Positions 18,843 to 28,676 are shown, counted from the first letter of the stretch. The stretch: 64,000 nt of DNA from Vreelandella subglaciescola (GCF_900142895.1 NZ_LT670847.1:930001-994000); one strand, 5' to 3'. Made by a program: numbers and translations. Notes: generated from the sequence alone by a model not told the origin.

Positions 18843-19886
18843 CTATGACCCAATAGGCAGTGCCGTAATAATTTCCTGAGCGCGGGTCGGGTCGCCAATA
18901 TGGCTGGCATCGCTGGCGGCCTGCGCGGCCATGCGGCGCGCCTGGCCGGGGTGTTCCAACAGCCATTCAATACAGCGCTGCCACTCGCCGGGGTCATCAT
19001 CCGCCAGCAGGCCATTAACGCCATGCTGGACCACCTCGGTATATGGGTACCGATTGGCATACACCCCCACGCCGCCCATCGCAGCGATATCCAGAAACTT
19101 GATAAACGATTTGCCGCGGTTAAACGGCGTCTCACGCAATGGCGCCAAGCCAATATGCAGCCGCTGGCGCGCCTGATACGCGCGAAATTTCTTCCACGCC
19201 AGCGGTGCCGGGCAACGCGTACGCGGCAGGTCGGAAAGCGTTGCCGGCGCATGCTCGCCCAACATCAGCTCAAGCTCGGTATCATTACGCCGGTGCTGCA
19301 CGGCCTCAAGCGCCGGGGCGATTTTCTCAAGATCTGCCAGGTGCGCCCGGGTGCCATAAAACCCGATGCACCAAGGGCTTGCCGGTGAAGGCCCCCGATC
19401 AAAGTGTGTCAGCGCCGGCAACGGCGCAATCAGCGGCGGCGTCATAACGCTTACGTTGGCATGCCGCTTACGCAACGCTTCAGCCAGCTGCTCGCTACAT
19501 GCCACGACTTCATCGGCAAGCGCCAGCAGGTGCGATTGCTGTGCCGCCGCCTTGGCCATACGCTCGCGATAGGCGGCCGGCAGTGTGACATCCTCGGCTG
19601 CCGCAGCCAGATCATCGTCGATTAGATACACGATATGCCCAAAAGTATCGCGCTCTCGTTCCAGCCAGCGAAGGGCCGGCATGGGCAGCGTACGGCACAA
19701 CACAAGGTTGGCCCCCGGCTGACGCGCCAGCACTTGGCGCGCTAGCCGCCAGCGCCAGCCGCGTACGCCTAGCCGCCCTGCCAACTGCCCCCGAGAACGC
19801 AAAAGGGGCACGACCGACTCAAGAAAATAGATATCCTCAGTTGGCCGTGCCCCGTCGCTCAACAATAACCAGCGCTCATGACTCAC
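18843..19886 (-). CDS. Glycosyltransferase, GT-B fold
   Basis: The 347-residue protein has the shape of a GT-B glycosyltransferase (GT1/GT4-like). The N-terminal half includes LVLCRTLPMPALRWLERE and IVYLIDDDLAAAAED. The second Rossmann-like domain starts near PWCIGFYGTRAHLADLEKI. The donor-site region reads FNRGKSFIKFLDIAAMGGVGVYANRYPYTEVVQHGVNGLLADDDPGEW, typical of retaining GT4-like enzymes. It is the last gene of the capsule operon and presumably adds one sugar to the repeat unit or modifies it; the sugar is not predictable. It lies 73 bp after the larger GT2 gene. Confidence 0.78.
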   Translation of the reverse strand: MSHERWLLLSDGARPTEDIYFLESVVPLLRSRGQLAGRLGVRGWRWRLARQVLARQPGANLVLCRTLPMPALRWLERERDTFGHIVYLIDDDLAAAAEDVTLPAAYRERMAKAAAQQSHLLALADEVVACSEQLAEALRKRHANVSVMTPPLIAPLPALTHFDRGPSPASPWCIGFYGTRAHLADLEKIAPALEAVQHRRNDTELELMLGEHAPATLSDLPRTRCPAPLAWKKFRAYQARQRLHIGLAPLRETPFNRGKSFIKFLDIAAMGGVGVYANRYPYTEVVQHGVNGLLADDDPGEWQRCIEWLLEHPGQARRMAAQAASDASHIGDPTRAQEIITALPIGS

Positions 19887-19959
19887 GCTTCACCATTAGC
19901 TTCTCCACTTATACACATACCGCGCGGCATAGCCGCCCTCCTACGAATTAACGCGCTCG

Positions 19960-22272
19960 CTAGCGCAACGAAAAATCTTCATGCACCAACGTGAGGTTGG
20001 GATTGTAGGCCGGATCGCAATCCAACTGTTTGCTCCATGTGTCCCGCATATACCGCGCTTCAGCATTAGCTCGCGCTCGCTTAACAGCATTATCATCCGC
20101 GCCACGCGACACCGACTCATGATGATACAGCTCGGCGTAGGGGGTCCACAGGTTACGGTAGCCTGCCCCACGCACCTTCAGGCAGAGGTCCACATCGTTA
20201 AAGGCGATCGCCAGGTGTTCTTCGTTCAGGCCACCGACATCTTGAAACACCGCTTTACGCAATAACAAACAGGCACCGGTAACGGCCGACAAATTTTGCG
20301 CCAGGTTCAGCCGAGTGAAATAGCCCGGCGAGTTGCGATTAAAGTACTTGTGCGCGTGCCCAGCCACGCCGCCGATGCCCAGGATAACCCCGGCATGCTG
20401 AAGGGTATCGTTGGGATAATAAAGCTTGGCGCCTACGCAGCCGATTTCCGGCCGACACGCCTGGCGGACCAGCTCACACAGCCAGTCCGGGTTGATCGGT
20501 TCGATATCATTATTGACCAGCCCCAAGATATCGCCACGGGCATACAGTGCCCCAAAGTTATTAATCGCCGAATAGTTGAACGGCTCATTCCAGCGCAACA
20601 CCCGCACCCGCGCATCGCGAGTCGACACGTCGCGCATGTAGTCCAGCGTAGCCGTACAGGTACTTTGATTATCGAGGATTAATAATTCCAGCTCAGGGTA
20701 ATCAGTGCGCTCGAGAATGGCATCCACGCACGGCTTGAGAATATCCACACCGTCACGGGTTGGCACCAGCAAACTGACCAGCGGCAGGCGTTCCGGTAGC
20801 GGCCAGCGCACTCGGTAGGTATTAGGATAGTGCCCCGCTTCTACCTGTGCGGCGGGAACACGACGCGTTACCTGCTCACGCACTGCCATCAGGCCCGCCT
20901 CGGTCGTATAATTTTTCTCGCCACTCTCCAACGCGGTAGAACCTTCACCCGCCCGCCAGTGGTAAAGCACGTGAGGAATATGCACGATCTGATCGGGCGC
21001 TAGCCGGTCGCTTACGCGCAGCGCCAAATCGTGATCCTGGCTGCCTTCGAAGCCTTCACGGCAGCCGCCCACCTCGCGCACCAATCCAGTGCGGTATACG
21101 CCCAAGTGCGAGATATAGTTCTGCGCCAGCAGCAGATCCGGGTTCCACTGCGGCTTGAAGTGCGGGTCAAAGCGCTCGCCGCGCTCGCCCAGCTTGTCTT
21201 CATCGCTGTATAAAAGCCCGGCATCCGGATGACGGTGCAGCGCTTCAGCCACATGAAACAACGCATAGGGCGAAAGCCGGTCGTCATGGTCAAGCAGTGC
21301 AACAAAGTTCCCCTCCGCCAGTTCAAGGGCCGAGTTGCTGGCCGCGCAAATATGGCCATTTTGCTGGCGGTACACGACCTGGATGCGCGCATCGCGCTCG
21401 GCGTATTCGGCCAGCACCTGGCGCACCTCAGAATCACTGGAGGCATCGTCGGCAATGCACAGCTGCCAATGCGGGTAGTGCTGTTCCAGCACTGAGTCCA
21501 AGCATTCGCGCAGCCACTCCAGTCGCGGGTTATACACCGGCAGCACAATCGAAATCAGCGGCCGCTGACGCAGTTTGGCAATGACCCGCTGCACGTGTTG
21601 CGGCGAGAGGCGCCGCCGCTTACTCAGCCATTCGGTATAGCTGTAACGGGTAGAACGCCGCTCAAAGGTGGCGTCGTAATCCGCAAGCGCCAGCGTATGC
21701 CAGTCGCGTTGCTCCTCACGTGCGCGGCGCTTCAACGCCGGCAGCACTTCGCCTTTGGCCACATCACGGTATTCGTGATGCATATTGGCCAGCCGCTGGG
21801 CCAGGCGATCATGGGCAAACCACGGACTCAGCCAAGCCATACGCAGGTGATGCAGGGTAAAGTGCCCCTCTTGGCCCATGGGGTCAAAGCGCAGCGCCTT
21901 GAGCGGCCGGGGCACATAAAACAGCCGCTTGCTCACCCGGCCCGCCTTCATTGGCAGGTAAACGCTTTGCGCTTCGTTAAAGCCCCAGCCGGTATCCAGG
22001 TAGAGCTTAACGGCCGCGCTTGGTTGATCGTGGGTCATAGCCACTTCAAGCATGTGCCAGCCCGGCAACGGCAATTCACGAGTCAGCCTGAACTGCGGGT
22101 CATCACCTACCGCTTGCCATTCAAAGCCGGTACCCGCTGCATTTTCTTCACAGCGCAGATGGCGATGTGGCTTCAAGCGGCTTAGCGGCCGGCGCACCAG
22201 CGGTGTTTGGTTGAGTGCCCGCGCCAACCAGCGCAAGCCTTTATCAAGGCGTTTACGAGTACGTGCGTTCAT
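19960..22272 (-). CDS. Two-domain GT2-family glycosyltransferase
   Basis: The 770-residue protein has an N-terminal beta-rich region of about 150 residues, then two GT-A modules. The first starts near residue 235 (PLISIVLPVYNPRLEWLREC; ADDASSDSE; LLDHDDRLSP). The second starts near 496 (PLVSLLVPTRDGVDILKPCVD; LGLVNNDIEPIN; FNDVDLCLKVR). The DDD/DHDD and NND signatures are the usual metal and nucleotide-sugar sites. Such dual enzymes often build alternating or rhamnan-type chains, which would fit the rfb genes in the same operon. It overlaps the upstream sulfotransferase gene by 4 bp. Confidence 0.87.
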   Translation of the reverse strand: MNARTRKRLDKGLRWLARALNQTPLVRRPLSRLKPHRHLRCEENAAGTGFEWQAVGDDPQFRLTRELPLPGWHMLEVAMTHDQPSAAVKLYLDTGWGFNEAQSVYLPMKAGRVSKRLFYVPRPLKALRFDPMGQEGHFTLHHLRMAWLSPWFAHDRLAQRLANMHHEYRDVAKGEVLPALKRRAREEQRDWHTLALADYDATFERRSTRYSYTEWLSKRRRLSPQHVQRVIAKLRQRPLISIVLPVYNPRLEWLRECLDSVLEQHYPHWQLCIADDASSDSEVRQVLAEYAERDARIQVVYRQQNGHICAASNSALELAEGNFVALLDHDDRLSPYALFHVAEALHRHPDAGLLYSDEDKLGERGERFDPHFKPQWNPDLLLAQNYISHLGVYRTGLVREVGGCREGFEGSQDHDLALRVSDRLAPDQIVHIPHVLYHWRAGEGSTALESGEKNYTTEAGLMAVREQVTRRVPAAQVEAGHYPNTYRVRWPLPERLPLVSLLVPTRDGVDILKPCVDAILERTDYPELELLILDNQSTCTATLDYMRDVSTRDARVRVLRWNEPFNYSAINNFGALYARGDILGLVNNDIEPINPDWLCELVRQACRPEIGCVGAKLYYPNDTLQHAGVILGIGGVAGHAHKYFNRNSPGYFTRLNLAQNLSAVTGACLLLRKAVFQDVGGLNEEHLAIAFNDVDLCLKVRGAGYRNLWTPYAELYHHESVSRGADDNAVKRARANAEARYMRDTWSKQLDCDPAYNPNLTLVHEDFSLR

Positions 22273-23675
22273 GATTGACCTGCTTCAGGGCGCTTATCCT
22301 CACACGCTGCCTGGCTGGCTTGCTGTATTTGCTGCCTTTGTTCCATACGAGCCTTGATGCGTTGTATTCCCTTACCTTCAGGGCGCTTTTCCAAGGCACG
22401 TCCAATGGCAAATAGCGCATCCGCCAACAGCCCCTGGCGCTCCAGCAAAACTGCCATCTCACGCAGGCAATCAGCTTCGCGAGCGTGTGGCTTACTTAAG
22501 GTATTACGTTGATGTACGGTCAAACCGGGGGTTGGCTCTACACCGCCAGGCTCATTGAATTCGATACCAAGCACATCCAACAGCTTGCAGAAGGTGTAAT
22601 CCTGCCGCCCCTGTTCACGCTGCTTCACCGCGCGCTGGCGTATGTCGGTTGTTACCTGTGGCGCATCGGCTGCCAATGCGGCCAGCGGAGCTGCCAGATT
22701 TAGCCAGTGGTTTGACTCCAGGCTCACCTCAACCGGCACTTCAGCAACCGCCTTGAGTTCAGGAAAATGCTTGACGACGGGGGCCATTTGCTTAAGCAAG
22801 TGCTCTTCAAGGCGCTCGCGTATCTCCATGGTAAGGTCAGCCATGGTGTAGCCTGACTCACCACGTGCTCGATCCGAATAGCCTTGCAGGCTCCAATCTA
22901 CCTGGTGCGCATCATGGGCAGGTAGGTCACCTAGAACGGTATTCAGCAGCCGTTTCAGCTCAAGCGCCGACTTCACATAGCTGCGATTGGTTTGCCCGCC
23001 AAGCTGCTGCAACTGAGGAGACATCTGTGTTTCGATACCAAGCGCCTGCAAAAAACGTCCTTCTACTGGCGCGCCACCGGCGCTAGGTGACTGATACGCC
23101 ATAAAATGACAACTGTCATCCCCGAATGCCTCGGCCCAGTGGATCAGAGGCAAGCCCACCAAGTGCCCTGTGGATTTGCCCAACAATTCAGGCAGTAGCT
23201 CACCAAGACGCCTCGTACTCATATGGCGTTTGATGCCCTGGTTATGATTAGCCAGCAAATACTCAATGGGGTGGCGCAGAAAACCGATGACTTTAACATT
23301 CAGCCCTTTGCAAAACTCGGACATGGCGGCATGTTGGCCATATAACGCCTCAGCGGAAATCAACAGACAGGCCTGCTGCTTCTTTGCCTCATTCAGCCAA
23401 CGCTGAAATGTCACGCGTGCCTGTTCTCGTTTGTCGTTAATCAACGCCCCTGCCACTTGGGTATGGCCACCTGAAACGCCATTCACATCCAGCGAGTGCT
23501 CCGGATAAAAATACCCCAACTTCAGTAGTGCATCACGGTGGGTAACACAAAAACGTTGTATGGCAGAAGAGCCGCACTTGGGCGCGCCAATATGGAGCAC
23601 AACCTCAGCGGGTTTATGGGAGCTTGCAGAAGAACGCAAACTCCGAATGACGTGTTTGATCATATAAAAACTCAA
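22269..23675 (-). CDS. PAPS-dependent sulfotransferase-like protein
   Basis: The 468-residue protein shows the 5'-phosphosulfate-binding loop HIGAPKCGSSAIQ (residues 28-40) and the 3'-phosphate loop GFLRHPIEYLLANHNQ (Arg134), the two signatures of cytosolic and carbohydrate sulfotransferases. The sulfotransferase domain covers about 290 residues. A C-terminal region of about 170 residues is helical and charged, ending in a Gln/Lys-rich tail that could mediate interaction. Its place in a capsule operon suggests O-sulfation of the polysaccharide with PAPS from CysDNC. The start ATG at 23675 is the first of two (the other 12 bp on). Confidence 0.78.
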   Translation of the reverse strand: MSFYMIKHVIRSLRSSASSHKPAEVVLHIGAPKCGSSAIQRFCVTHRDALLKLGYFYPEHSLDVNGVSGGHTQVAGALINDKREQARVTFQRWLNEAKKQQACLLISAEALYGQHAAMSEFCKGLNVKVIGFLRHPIEYLLANHNQGIKRHMSTRRLGELLPELLGKSTGHLVGLPLIHWAEAFGDDSCHFMAYQSPSAGGAPVEGRFLQALGIETQMSPQLQQLGGQTNRSYVKSALELKRLLNTVLGDLPAHDAHQVDWSLQGYSDRARGESGYTMADLTMEIRERLEEHLLKQMAPVVKHFPELKAVAEVPVEVSLESNHWLNLAAPLAALAADAPQVTTDIRQRAVKQREQGRQDYTFCKLLDVLGIEFNEPGGVEPTPGLTVHQRNTLSKPHAREADCLREMAVLLERQGLLADALFAIGRALEKRPEGKGIQRIKARMEQRQQIQQASQAACEDKRPEAGQS

Positions 23676-23744
23676 ATTGATAGAATAGCTCCTGACGATT
23701 AGTCGGAGCCCTGCCCCACCATGATGCAGCTGTGCTACTGCTCG

Positions 23745-24734
23745 CTAGCGAAGCATCCTTCTCTCCCACGCCCAGGCGTGGCGAATGATGATATCCAACT
23801 CAGCGTACTGGGGTTGCCAGCCCAGCTCACGCCGCGCCAGAGTCGCATCGGCCACCAGCACTGCCGGGTCACCGGCACGGCGGTCGCCCTCTTTCACTTC
23901 AAGCGTGAAGTCATCTTCGGCCACCACCTGCTGCACTGCCTCGACCACCTGCTGTACCGAATAGCCCTGGCCATTGCCCAAGTTGTAGGCCAGCGCGCCC
24001 TGCTTCTCGCCGCTTACTAGTGCCTCCAGAGCCAAGGCATGAGCGCTACACAAATCCTCAATATGGATATAGTCACGCACACAGGTGCCATCCTCAGTGG
24101 CATAATCACGCCCGAACACGGTGATATTCTCTCGCCGCCCGGAGGCCGCCTGCAGAATCAGCGGAATCAGGTGGGTTTCCGGGTCGTGACACTCGCCCAA
24201 CTCGCCTTCAGGATCTGCCCCGCAGGCATTGAAGTAGCGCAGGCATACCGAACTGAGGCCGTGGGCAGCATGGAAATCCTGCAACATGCGCTCCACCATC
24301 AGCTTGCTAGCCCCATAGGGGTTGATAGGCCGCTGAGGGTGCGCCTCGTCGATCGGCACGCTCTCCGGCTCGCCGAAGGTGGCCGCGGTGGAGGAAAAGA
24401 TAAAGTGCTTCACCTCGTGGCGCACCATCACCTCAAGCAGGTTGAGGGTATCGGCCACATTGTTGCGGTAATACTTGCCCGGGTCCTGCATGGACTCGCC
24501 CACCAGGCTGGCCGCCGCGAAGTGCATCACCCCGTCAAAGCGGTGCTCGCGGAACAGCCGCTCCAACAGTGCAGTATCAGCCAGATCGCCCACTACCAGC
24601 TCACTATAACGAGCCAGTTCGCGAAAGCCGGTGGAGAGATTATCCAGCACTACCACGGAATGGTCGGCGCGGAAGAGTTGCTTGACCATATGGGAACCAA
24701 TGTATCCAGCTCCACCTGCAACCAAAATTTTCAA
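23745..24734 (-). CDS. galE: UDP-glucose 4-epimerase
   Basis: The 329-residue extended short-chain dehydrogenase has the NAD-binding GGAGYIGSHMV at the N terminus, the catalytic YGASK near residue 140, and CLRYFNACGADP and YNLGNGQGYSV characteristic of GalE. It interconverts UDP-glucose and UDP-galactose, following GalU in the same operon. The gene starts with TTG, placed just after GAGGG; no ATG is available before the glycine-rich loop. It is shorter at the C terminus than E. coli GalE (338). Confidence 0.95.
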   Translation of the reverse strand: MKILVAGGAGYIGSHMVKQLFRADHSVVVLDNLSTGFRELARYSELVVGDLADTALLERLFREHRFDGVMHFAAASLVGESMQDPGKYYRNNVADTLNLLEVMVRHEVKHFIFSSTAATFGEPESVPIDEAHPQRPINPYGASKLMVERMLQDFHAAHGLSSVCLRYFNACGADPEGELGECHDPETHLIPLILQAASGRRENITVFGRDYATEDGTCVRDYIHIEDLCSAHALALEALVSGEKQGALAYNLGNGQGYSVQQVVEAVQQVVAEDDFTLEVKEGDRRAGDPAVLVADATLARRELGWQPQYAELDIIIRHAWAWERRMLR

Positions 24735-24781
24735 ATTATCCCTCGCCTATCGCTGTATTATAAGAAAACACTGTGCAGGAG

Positions 24782-25477
24782 TTAACAAAAGGCATCAACC
24801 GCTCTAACAACATCTATAACCTTCACATTTCCCTTGTTATTTTCAGCCAAATGCCTAATAAAATCAGGATATACAGACTTACAATAACAAACCAAATCTT
24901 CTGCGGAGTTCACGATCACCGTGTTTTTTTTCGCTACAAACTTCTCATCCATAGTGCACCCAACATGCTTCTTCAACCATTTTAAATCATGGCATCTTTC
25001 ATGTTCCACAAACGAATAGTACTTCTCACCAAACAGCAACTTATTCTCACCGAACCCTTTAAGCAAGGCCACCAGCTTCTTACTCCTTTTATAGGCCTCC
25101 CTATCCATAACATTAGGCGCCGAAAACCTAAGATAAACAAAGAGCACTGCGGCGGCCTCTGCCGAAAGCCCCTCGTTAGCCCGCTTCACTTTGATATTAT
25201 TTTTATCTTCATTTATCCTACTCGCAACATCTGCAACTACATCACCATCAATAAGCGATTCCTTAGAGAACTGAACAAAGGTACTGTGCTCTACCCCAAA
25301 AACTTTGACAAATTTCTCAACAAGATTACGGTAGCTTGAATACAACCTTTCAGGCTTTAATTCAGCAACACCTCCTTTTAGACGCTGCTGAAAAAGAGAT
25401 TGCATAAATGCCACAGGCGACCTTAGATAGCAAATAATTTTTATAGACAAAAAATATTTCTGAAGAAAATCCCTCAT
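24782..25477 (-). pseudogene. Sulfotransferase gene, 3' part (interrupted by IS1380 element)
   Basis: About 230 codons continue the sulfotransferase whose 5' part is at 27195-27529. It begins with RDFLQKYFLSIKIICYLRSPVAFMQSLFQQRLKG, which holds the 3'-phosphate-binding Arg-Ser-Pro motif. The ATG at 25477 arises by chance from the target duplication and is unlikely to be a real start. Joining both parts after removing the IS and one CTCAT copy keeps the frame (VRM|RDFLQ) and gives about 341 residues. The segment is visibly AT-rich compared with its surroundings, which suggests a horizontally acquired gene. Confidence 0.8.
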
Positions 25478-27194
25478 CCCGCCTTATTCATCAGGACGCC
25501 GAACGAGCGTTTTACGTCCCGTGGTGACCGGGACCGACCGGCTTTTATGTCATACGGTCGCTGAGTAGCCGATTAGCACATAGCTTTATCGTATCAATGC
25601 CGTGATATTTATAACTGAAGTTCATTGGTTTCGAGTGACGGCGCAGCCGTGGTCGTCGGCCTCCATAGTGGCCGTTTTGTCTGCTGGAAAAGGCTGAGTA
25701 ATGCGACGTGTCAGGTCAATGCCGTCAGCCGCGGCAACCCCTTCAGTAAGGATGGCCACCATTTGTCGGCGGCATCGCCGAGGTGCACGGTGATACGCCG
25801 GGCGTGCACTGTCAGCGTGGCGGCCACCTTGAGCACCTGCTCGCGCATCCGCTTCAGGCTCCAGCCCTGCCGGGTCTGTCGTTCCAACAGGCAACGCAGC
25901 CCGTGTAGCACCTGATAAGCGCAGAGAGTCAGCAGCAGGTTTACCTCGTTGCGGGCCATGACGTCCTGGACGGTGGAGACACCGCGATCAGTCGAGGAGA
26001 GATGCATATCGAGCGACGACTTCACCTCGCCCATGTGGGCTTCGGCGCTGCCGCGCTTGCGATAAAGCGCCAGGACCTTTTCCGGCGGCCAGTCGAACTT
26101 GCCGAGATTGGTGACCAAAAAGAAGGCATGCAGCAGCAGATCATCGGGCCGCTCTTGTACCACCAGCACCACGCGCCGCGGCGCCGGCCAGGTACCGGCT
26201 TGGTACGCCAGGTCATGGCACCATTCCCGAGGTTGCTCGGGGGGCCGGCCGCGTGGCCGCTTCAGATGTGGCGCTGCCAGTGTCTGCAGGCCCGTATGAC
26301 TGCGCAACCGGCCCAGATACTCGATGTCGCGATCTTCCAGCGCCTCAAGCGTGTCGTTGTCGGTGAAGCCGGCGTCGATGCGCACCTTGACCTTGGCCCC
26401 GGTGCTCTCGTTGAGTCGCCGCACCAGATGTGGGATCCAGGTATCGGCATTCTCGGCTGGGCCGGCGTTACCTTCACGCAGCAGGCCGCCCACCATGTCG
26501 CCGGTCTCTGCCAGCGAGGCCACCAAAGGCGAGTATATTCTGGCCCCGTAAAGTCCATGAAACGCCGAACCGCCCTGGTGGCCGTGAACGTCGATCGGCA
26601 AGCCGTCGATGTCCAGCGTCAGATGCTCGGGGCGTTCGCCGCCGTTCAGCGAGGTCAGTCGCCAGACCGCCAGCCGCAGCAGGCCCTCATGCACGGTATC
26701 GATATTGTCGTCGCGGCCCAGGCACGTCAGCAGCCGCGACAGCGTCGCTTGAGATGGCCGGTCCTGAGCCAACGGCGTTGTCCCGCGGGCATCACTGCAG
26801 GCTAGCTGCCAGAGCGGGTCACGGCGAAGCGTATCGGTATCGCTGAGGTCGATCCAGCCCATCGAACGCTGCAGCACCAGGGTACGCAGCTGGCTGGCTA
26901 ACGAGTGGCGGACGCGATCCGGGTCGCGGTGATCGACCAGATGGTCGTCCAGCGCATCGATCATGCCGCTGTTGTCGAGGGCTTCACGCAACAGCAAAGC
27001 ACCGCTGTCGCTGGTGGTGCGATGGCCGCTGAGCTCGACGCGGATGGACCCGTTGCATGACGGGGTCCAGGGGGATAAGCTTTCACCCATGGCGAGTGGT
27101 CCTCTTGAATTGTGTTCGTTCAGGAACATCTTGATTCTACAAGAGAAACTGCTCGCCATCTTCTTTTCTGTCTCAGCCCGGTGAATTAGGCGGG
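25478..27194 (-). mobile_element. IS1380-family insertion sequence, copy 1 (1717 bp)
   Basis: The ends are inverted repeats, cccgccttattca on the left and its near-complement on the right (one mismatch: tgaattaggcggg). Both are flanked by the same 5 bases, CTCAT (25473-25477 and 27195-27199), a target-site duplication. A single transposase gene fills most of the element. The second copy at 57694-59410 has the same length and almost the same sequence. Confidence 0.93.
25711..27090 (-). CDS. IS1380-family transposase, copy 1
   Basis: The 459-residue DDE transposase carries LTLDIDGLPIDVHGHQGG, VRIDAGFTDNDTLEALED, and YRKRGSAEAHMGEVK, which fits the Y-(2)-R-(3)-E-(6)-K motif of IS4/IS1380 enzymes. 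The ORF could start at 27159 (482 residues), but the 27107-27135 stretch differs from copy 2 at seven bases in a short run while the rest is nearly identical. GAGG also precedes the ATG at 27090, so the shorter start is preferred. Beyond that stretch the two copies differ at only four residues. It appears intact and active. Confidence 0.9.
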   Translation of the reverse strand: MGESLSPWTPSCNGSIRVELSGHRTTSDSGALLLREALDNSGMIDALDDHLVDHRDPDRVRHSLASQLRTLVLQRSMGWIDLSDTDTLRRDPLWQLACSDARGTTPLAQDRPSQATLSRLLTCLGRDDNIDTVHEGLLRLAVWRLTSLNGGERPEHLTLDIDGLPIDVHGHQGGSAFHGLYGARIYSPLVASLAETGDMVGGLLREGNAGPAENADTWIPHLVRRLNESTGAKVKVRIDAGFTDNDTLEALEDRDIEYLGRLRSHTGLQTLAAPHLKRPRGRPPEQPREWCHDLAYQAGTWPAPRRVVLVVQERPDDLLLHAFFLVTNLGKFDWPPEKVLALYRKRGSAEAHMGEVKSSLDMHLSSTDRGVSTVQDVMARNEVNLLLTLCAYQVLHGLRCLLERQTRQGWSLKRMREQVLKVAATLTVHARRITVHLGDAADKWWPSLLKGLPRLTALT

Positions 27195-27529
27195 CTCATT
27201 CTTACAAGCTCTGGCTCCGTAAAGGTACAAACATCTTCAGCGGAGATAAAAAAAACTTCTTTCTCGGAAGAAAAAATCTGCCTGTCAATAACGGAAAACC
27301 ACTCACTTACATAAGCATCAACATATTTCTTAGTTTTTCCAAGCTTCCTATGAAAGTGATAATTATAAGGGTTATTTAAAAAAAGACTCGCCATTACATG
27401 TGAATGGTTAGGCTCTCCAAAATCAAAATACTCTACACCCCCCTCCCCCATAGACCCATAAAAACTCTCCTGAATAGAGCTACTTCCAGTTTTATGAGTC
27501 CCAATGTGTATAATCACCTCTTTTTTCAT
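27195..27529 (-). pseudogene. Sulfotransferase gene, 5' part (interrupted by IS1380 element)
   Basis: The fragment encodes about 111 residues, starting MKKEVIIHIGTHKTGSSSIQ, the PAPS 5'-phosphosulfate loop. The start at 27529 has a GGGAG site and follows the pyruvyltransferase stop by one base. After EPELVRM the frame runs into the IS and stops (SPPNSPG). The catalytic 3'-phosphate motif lies on the other side of the IS, so neither part should be functional alone. AT-rich like the 3' part. Confidence 0.82.
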
Positions 27530-27530
27530 C

Positions 27531-28673
27531 TCACTCTCCCTCAAGAAAAACACTCAACCTTTTGAGCTCGGTCAGGGAGTTATTTTGGAAAAATTGTCGG
27601 AATTTTTCTGCCAGTTCAAGACGTTGAAAATCATATTTTTCTGCATCAAAATTATAATAGCTTTGCAAATTGTAAATATTAAGTCCGTGCTTACTCACTT
27701 CATCCATATGAACGTATGGAACACACATCGTCTCACACAGTTCGACAATTCTAGAGTCGTGAGCAATACACATGGCCGGCACACCAGCTTGTAATGCAAG
27801 CATAACACCATGAATACGATTACCAACCACGAAATCAAATTTTCTCAAATGCTCCATCCAAGATGGCACATGAGTAAACATTTCAACATGTTGTCGGCAC
27901 CACTGCATAAATTCCGGGAGCACCATGTTAGGGCGTAGAAAATTCTTATATTTAAGCAAAACCTCTTTATCCATGTGAGAAAAATCGGCCCGTGCTAACT
28001 GAATCATTTCTAGCGTCATCTGAGTAATATAGCTACCACCTGTCTGAGTCACCATATCGGCGAGAGTACGCTCTAACATTCTATGCTTAGGAACCCATGG
28101 GCTCCCAGCCGCAACAGCTACTCGCTTAGGTGGAAAAACTTCACGATCCTTGATGCGTTTCCCTAAGTCGCGAAAGGGGCTGATTAGATTGGAAGGACAG
28201 CCAAGCACCACTGCCGACTTTTCTCGACCGATGCTTTTTAAGTATTGATAGGTATGCTCTCCTCTAAGCGCAATGTTTGGCTTATCGGATAAGGCCTTTG
28301 AAGCCATTGCATCGTACCAGTCTATGGTTCCCTGAGGCACTTCAGGCATTTCACTGACGCTTCCCGCCTGAGCGCCTAGCCCCAATGCGATGACTGGCAT
28401 ATCCATTTTTTCGATCTTTTTTGCCTGTTCACCCATATCACAATGAGCACCTAACTGATTAGCACATGACACCACTAGTAGCTCGTTGTCATTTTTTTGA
28501 TGACTTCCCGACCAGTTAAATCCCGTGACATTTTCGCCCAATAGCCGGCGCGTAGCATAAGTAAAAGCGAGATTTCCCGTATTCCTCCCAGTGTCTGAAA
28601 AAATCTTATCTGTCTCTAAGAAGGGCGCCTCATCAACGGTATCATTCAAAGCATAAAAAACAGGAGTATACAT
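27531..28673 (-). CDS. Polysaccharide pyruvyl transferase family protein
   Basis: The 380-residue protein fits the PS_pyruv_trans family (WcaK/CsaB/ExoV): an N-terminal DTGRNTGNLAFTYATRRLL, ALGLGAQAGS, ALRGEHTYQYLKSIG, VLGCPSNLISP and a C-terminal FDFVVGNRIHGVMLALQAGVPAMCIAHDSRIVELCE. Members transfer pyruvate from phosphoenolpyruvate to a sugar as a ketal, adding negative charge. In this operon it would pyruvylate the capsule repeat unit. It lies 3 bp after the GT4 stop. Lower GC than the rfb/kps genes. Confidence 0.85.
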   Translation of the reverse strand: MYTPVFYALNDTVDEAPFLETDKIFSDTGRNTGNLAFTYATRRLLGENVTGFNWSGSHQKNDNELLVVSCANQLGAHCDMGEQAKKIEKMDMPVIALGLGAQAGSVSEMPEVPQGTIDWYDAMASKALSDKPNIALRGEHTYQYLKSIGREKSAVVLGCPSNLISPFRDLGKRIKDREVFPPKRVAVAAGSPWVPKHRMLERTLADMVTQTGGSYITQMTLEMIQLARADFSHMDKEVLLKYKNFLRPNMVLPEFMQWCRQHVEMFTHVPSWMEHLRKFDFVVGNRIHGVMLALQAGVPAMCIAHDSRIVELCETMCVPYVHMDEVSKHGLNIYNLQSYYNFDAEKYDFQRLELAEKFRQFFQNNSLTELKRLSVFLEGE

Positions 28674-28676
28674 TTA

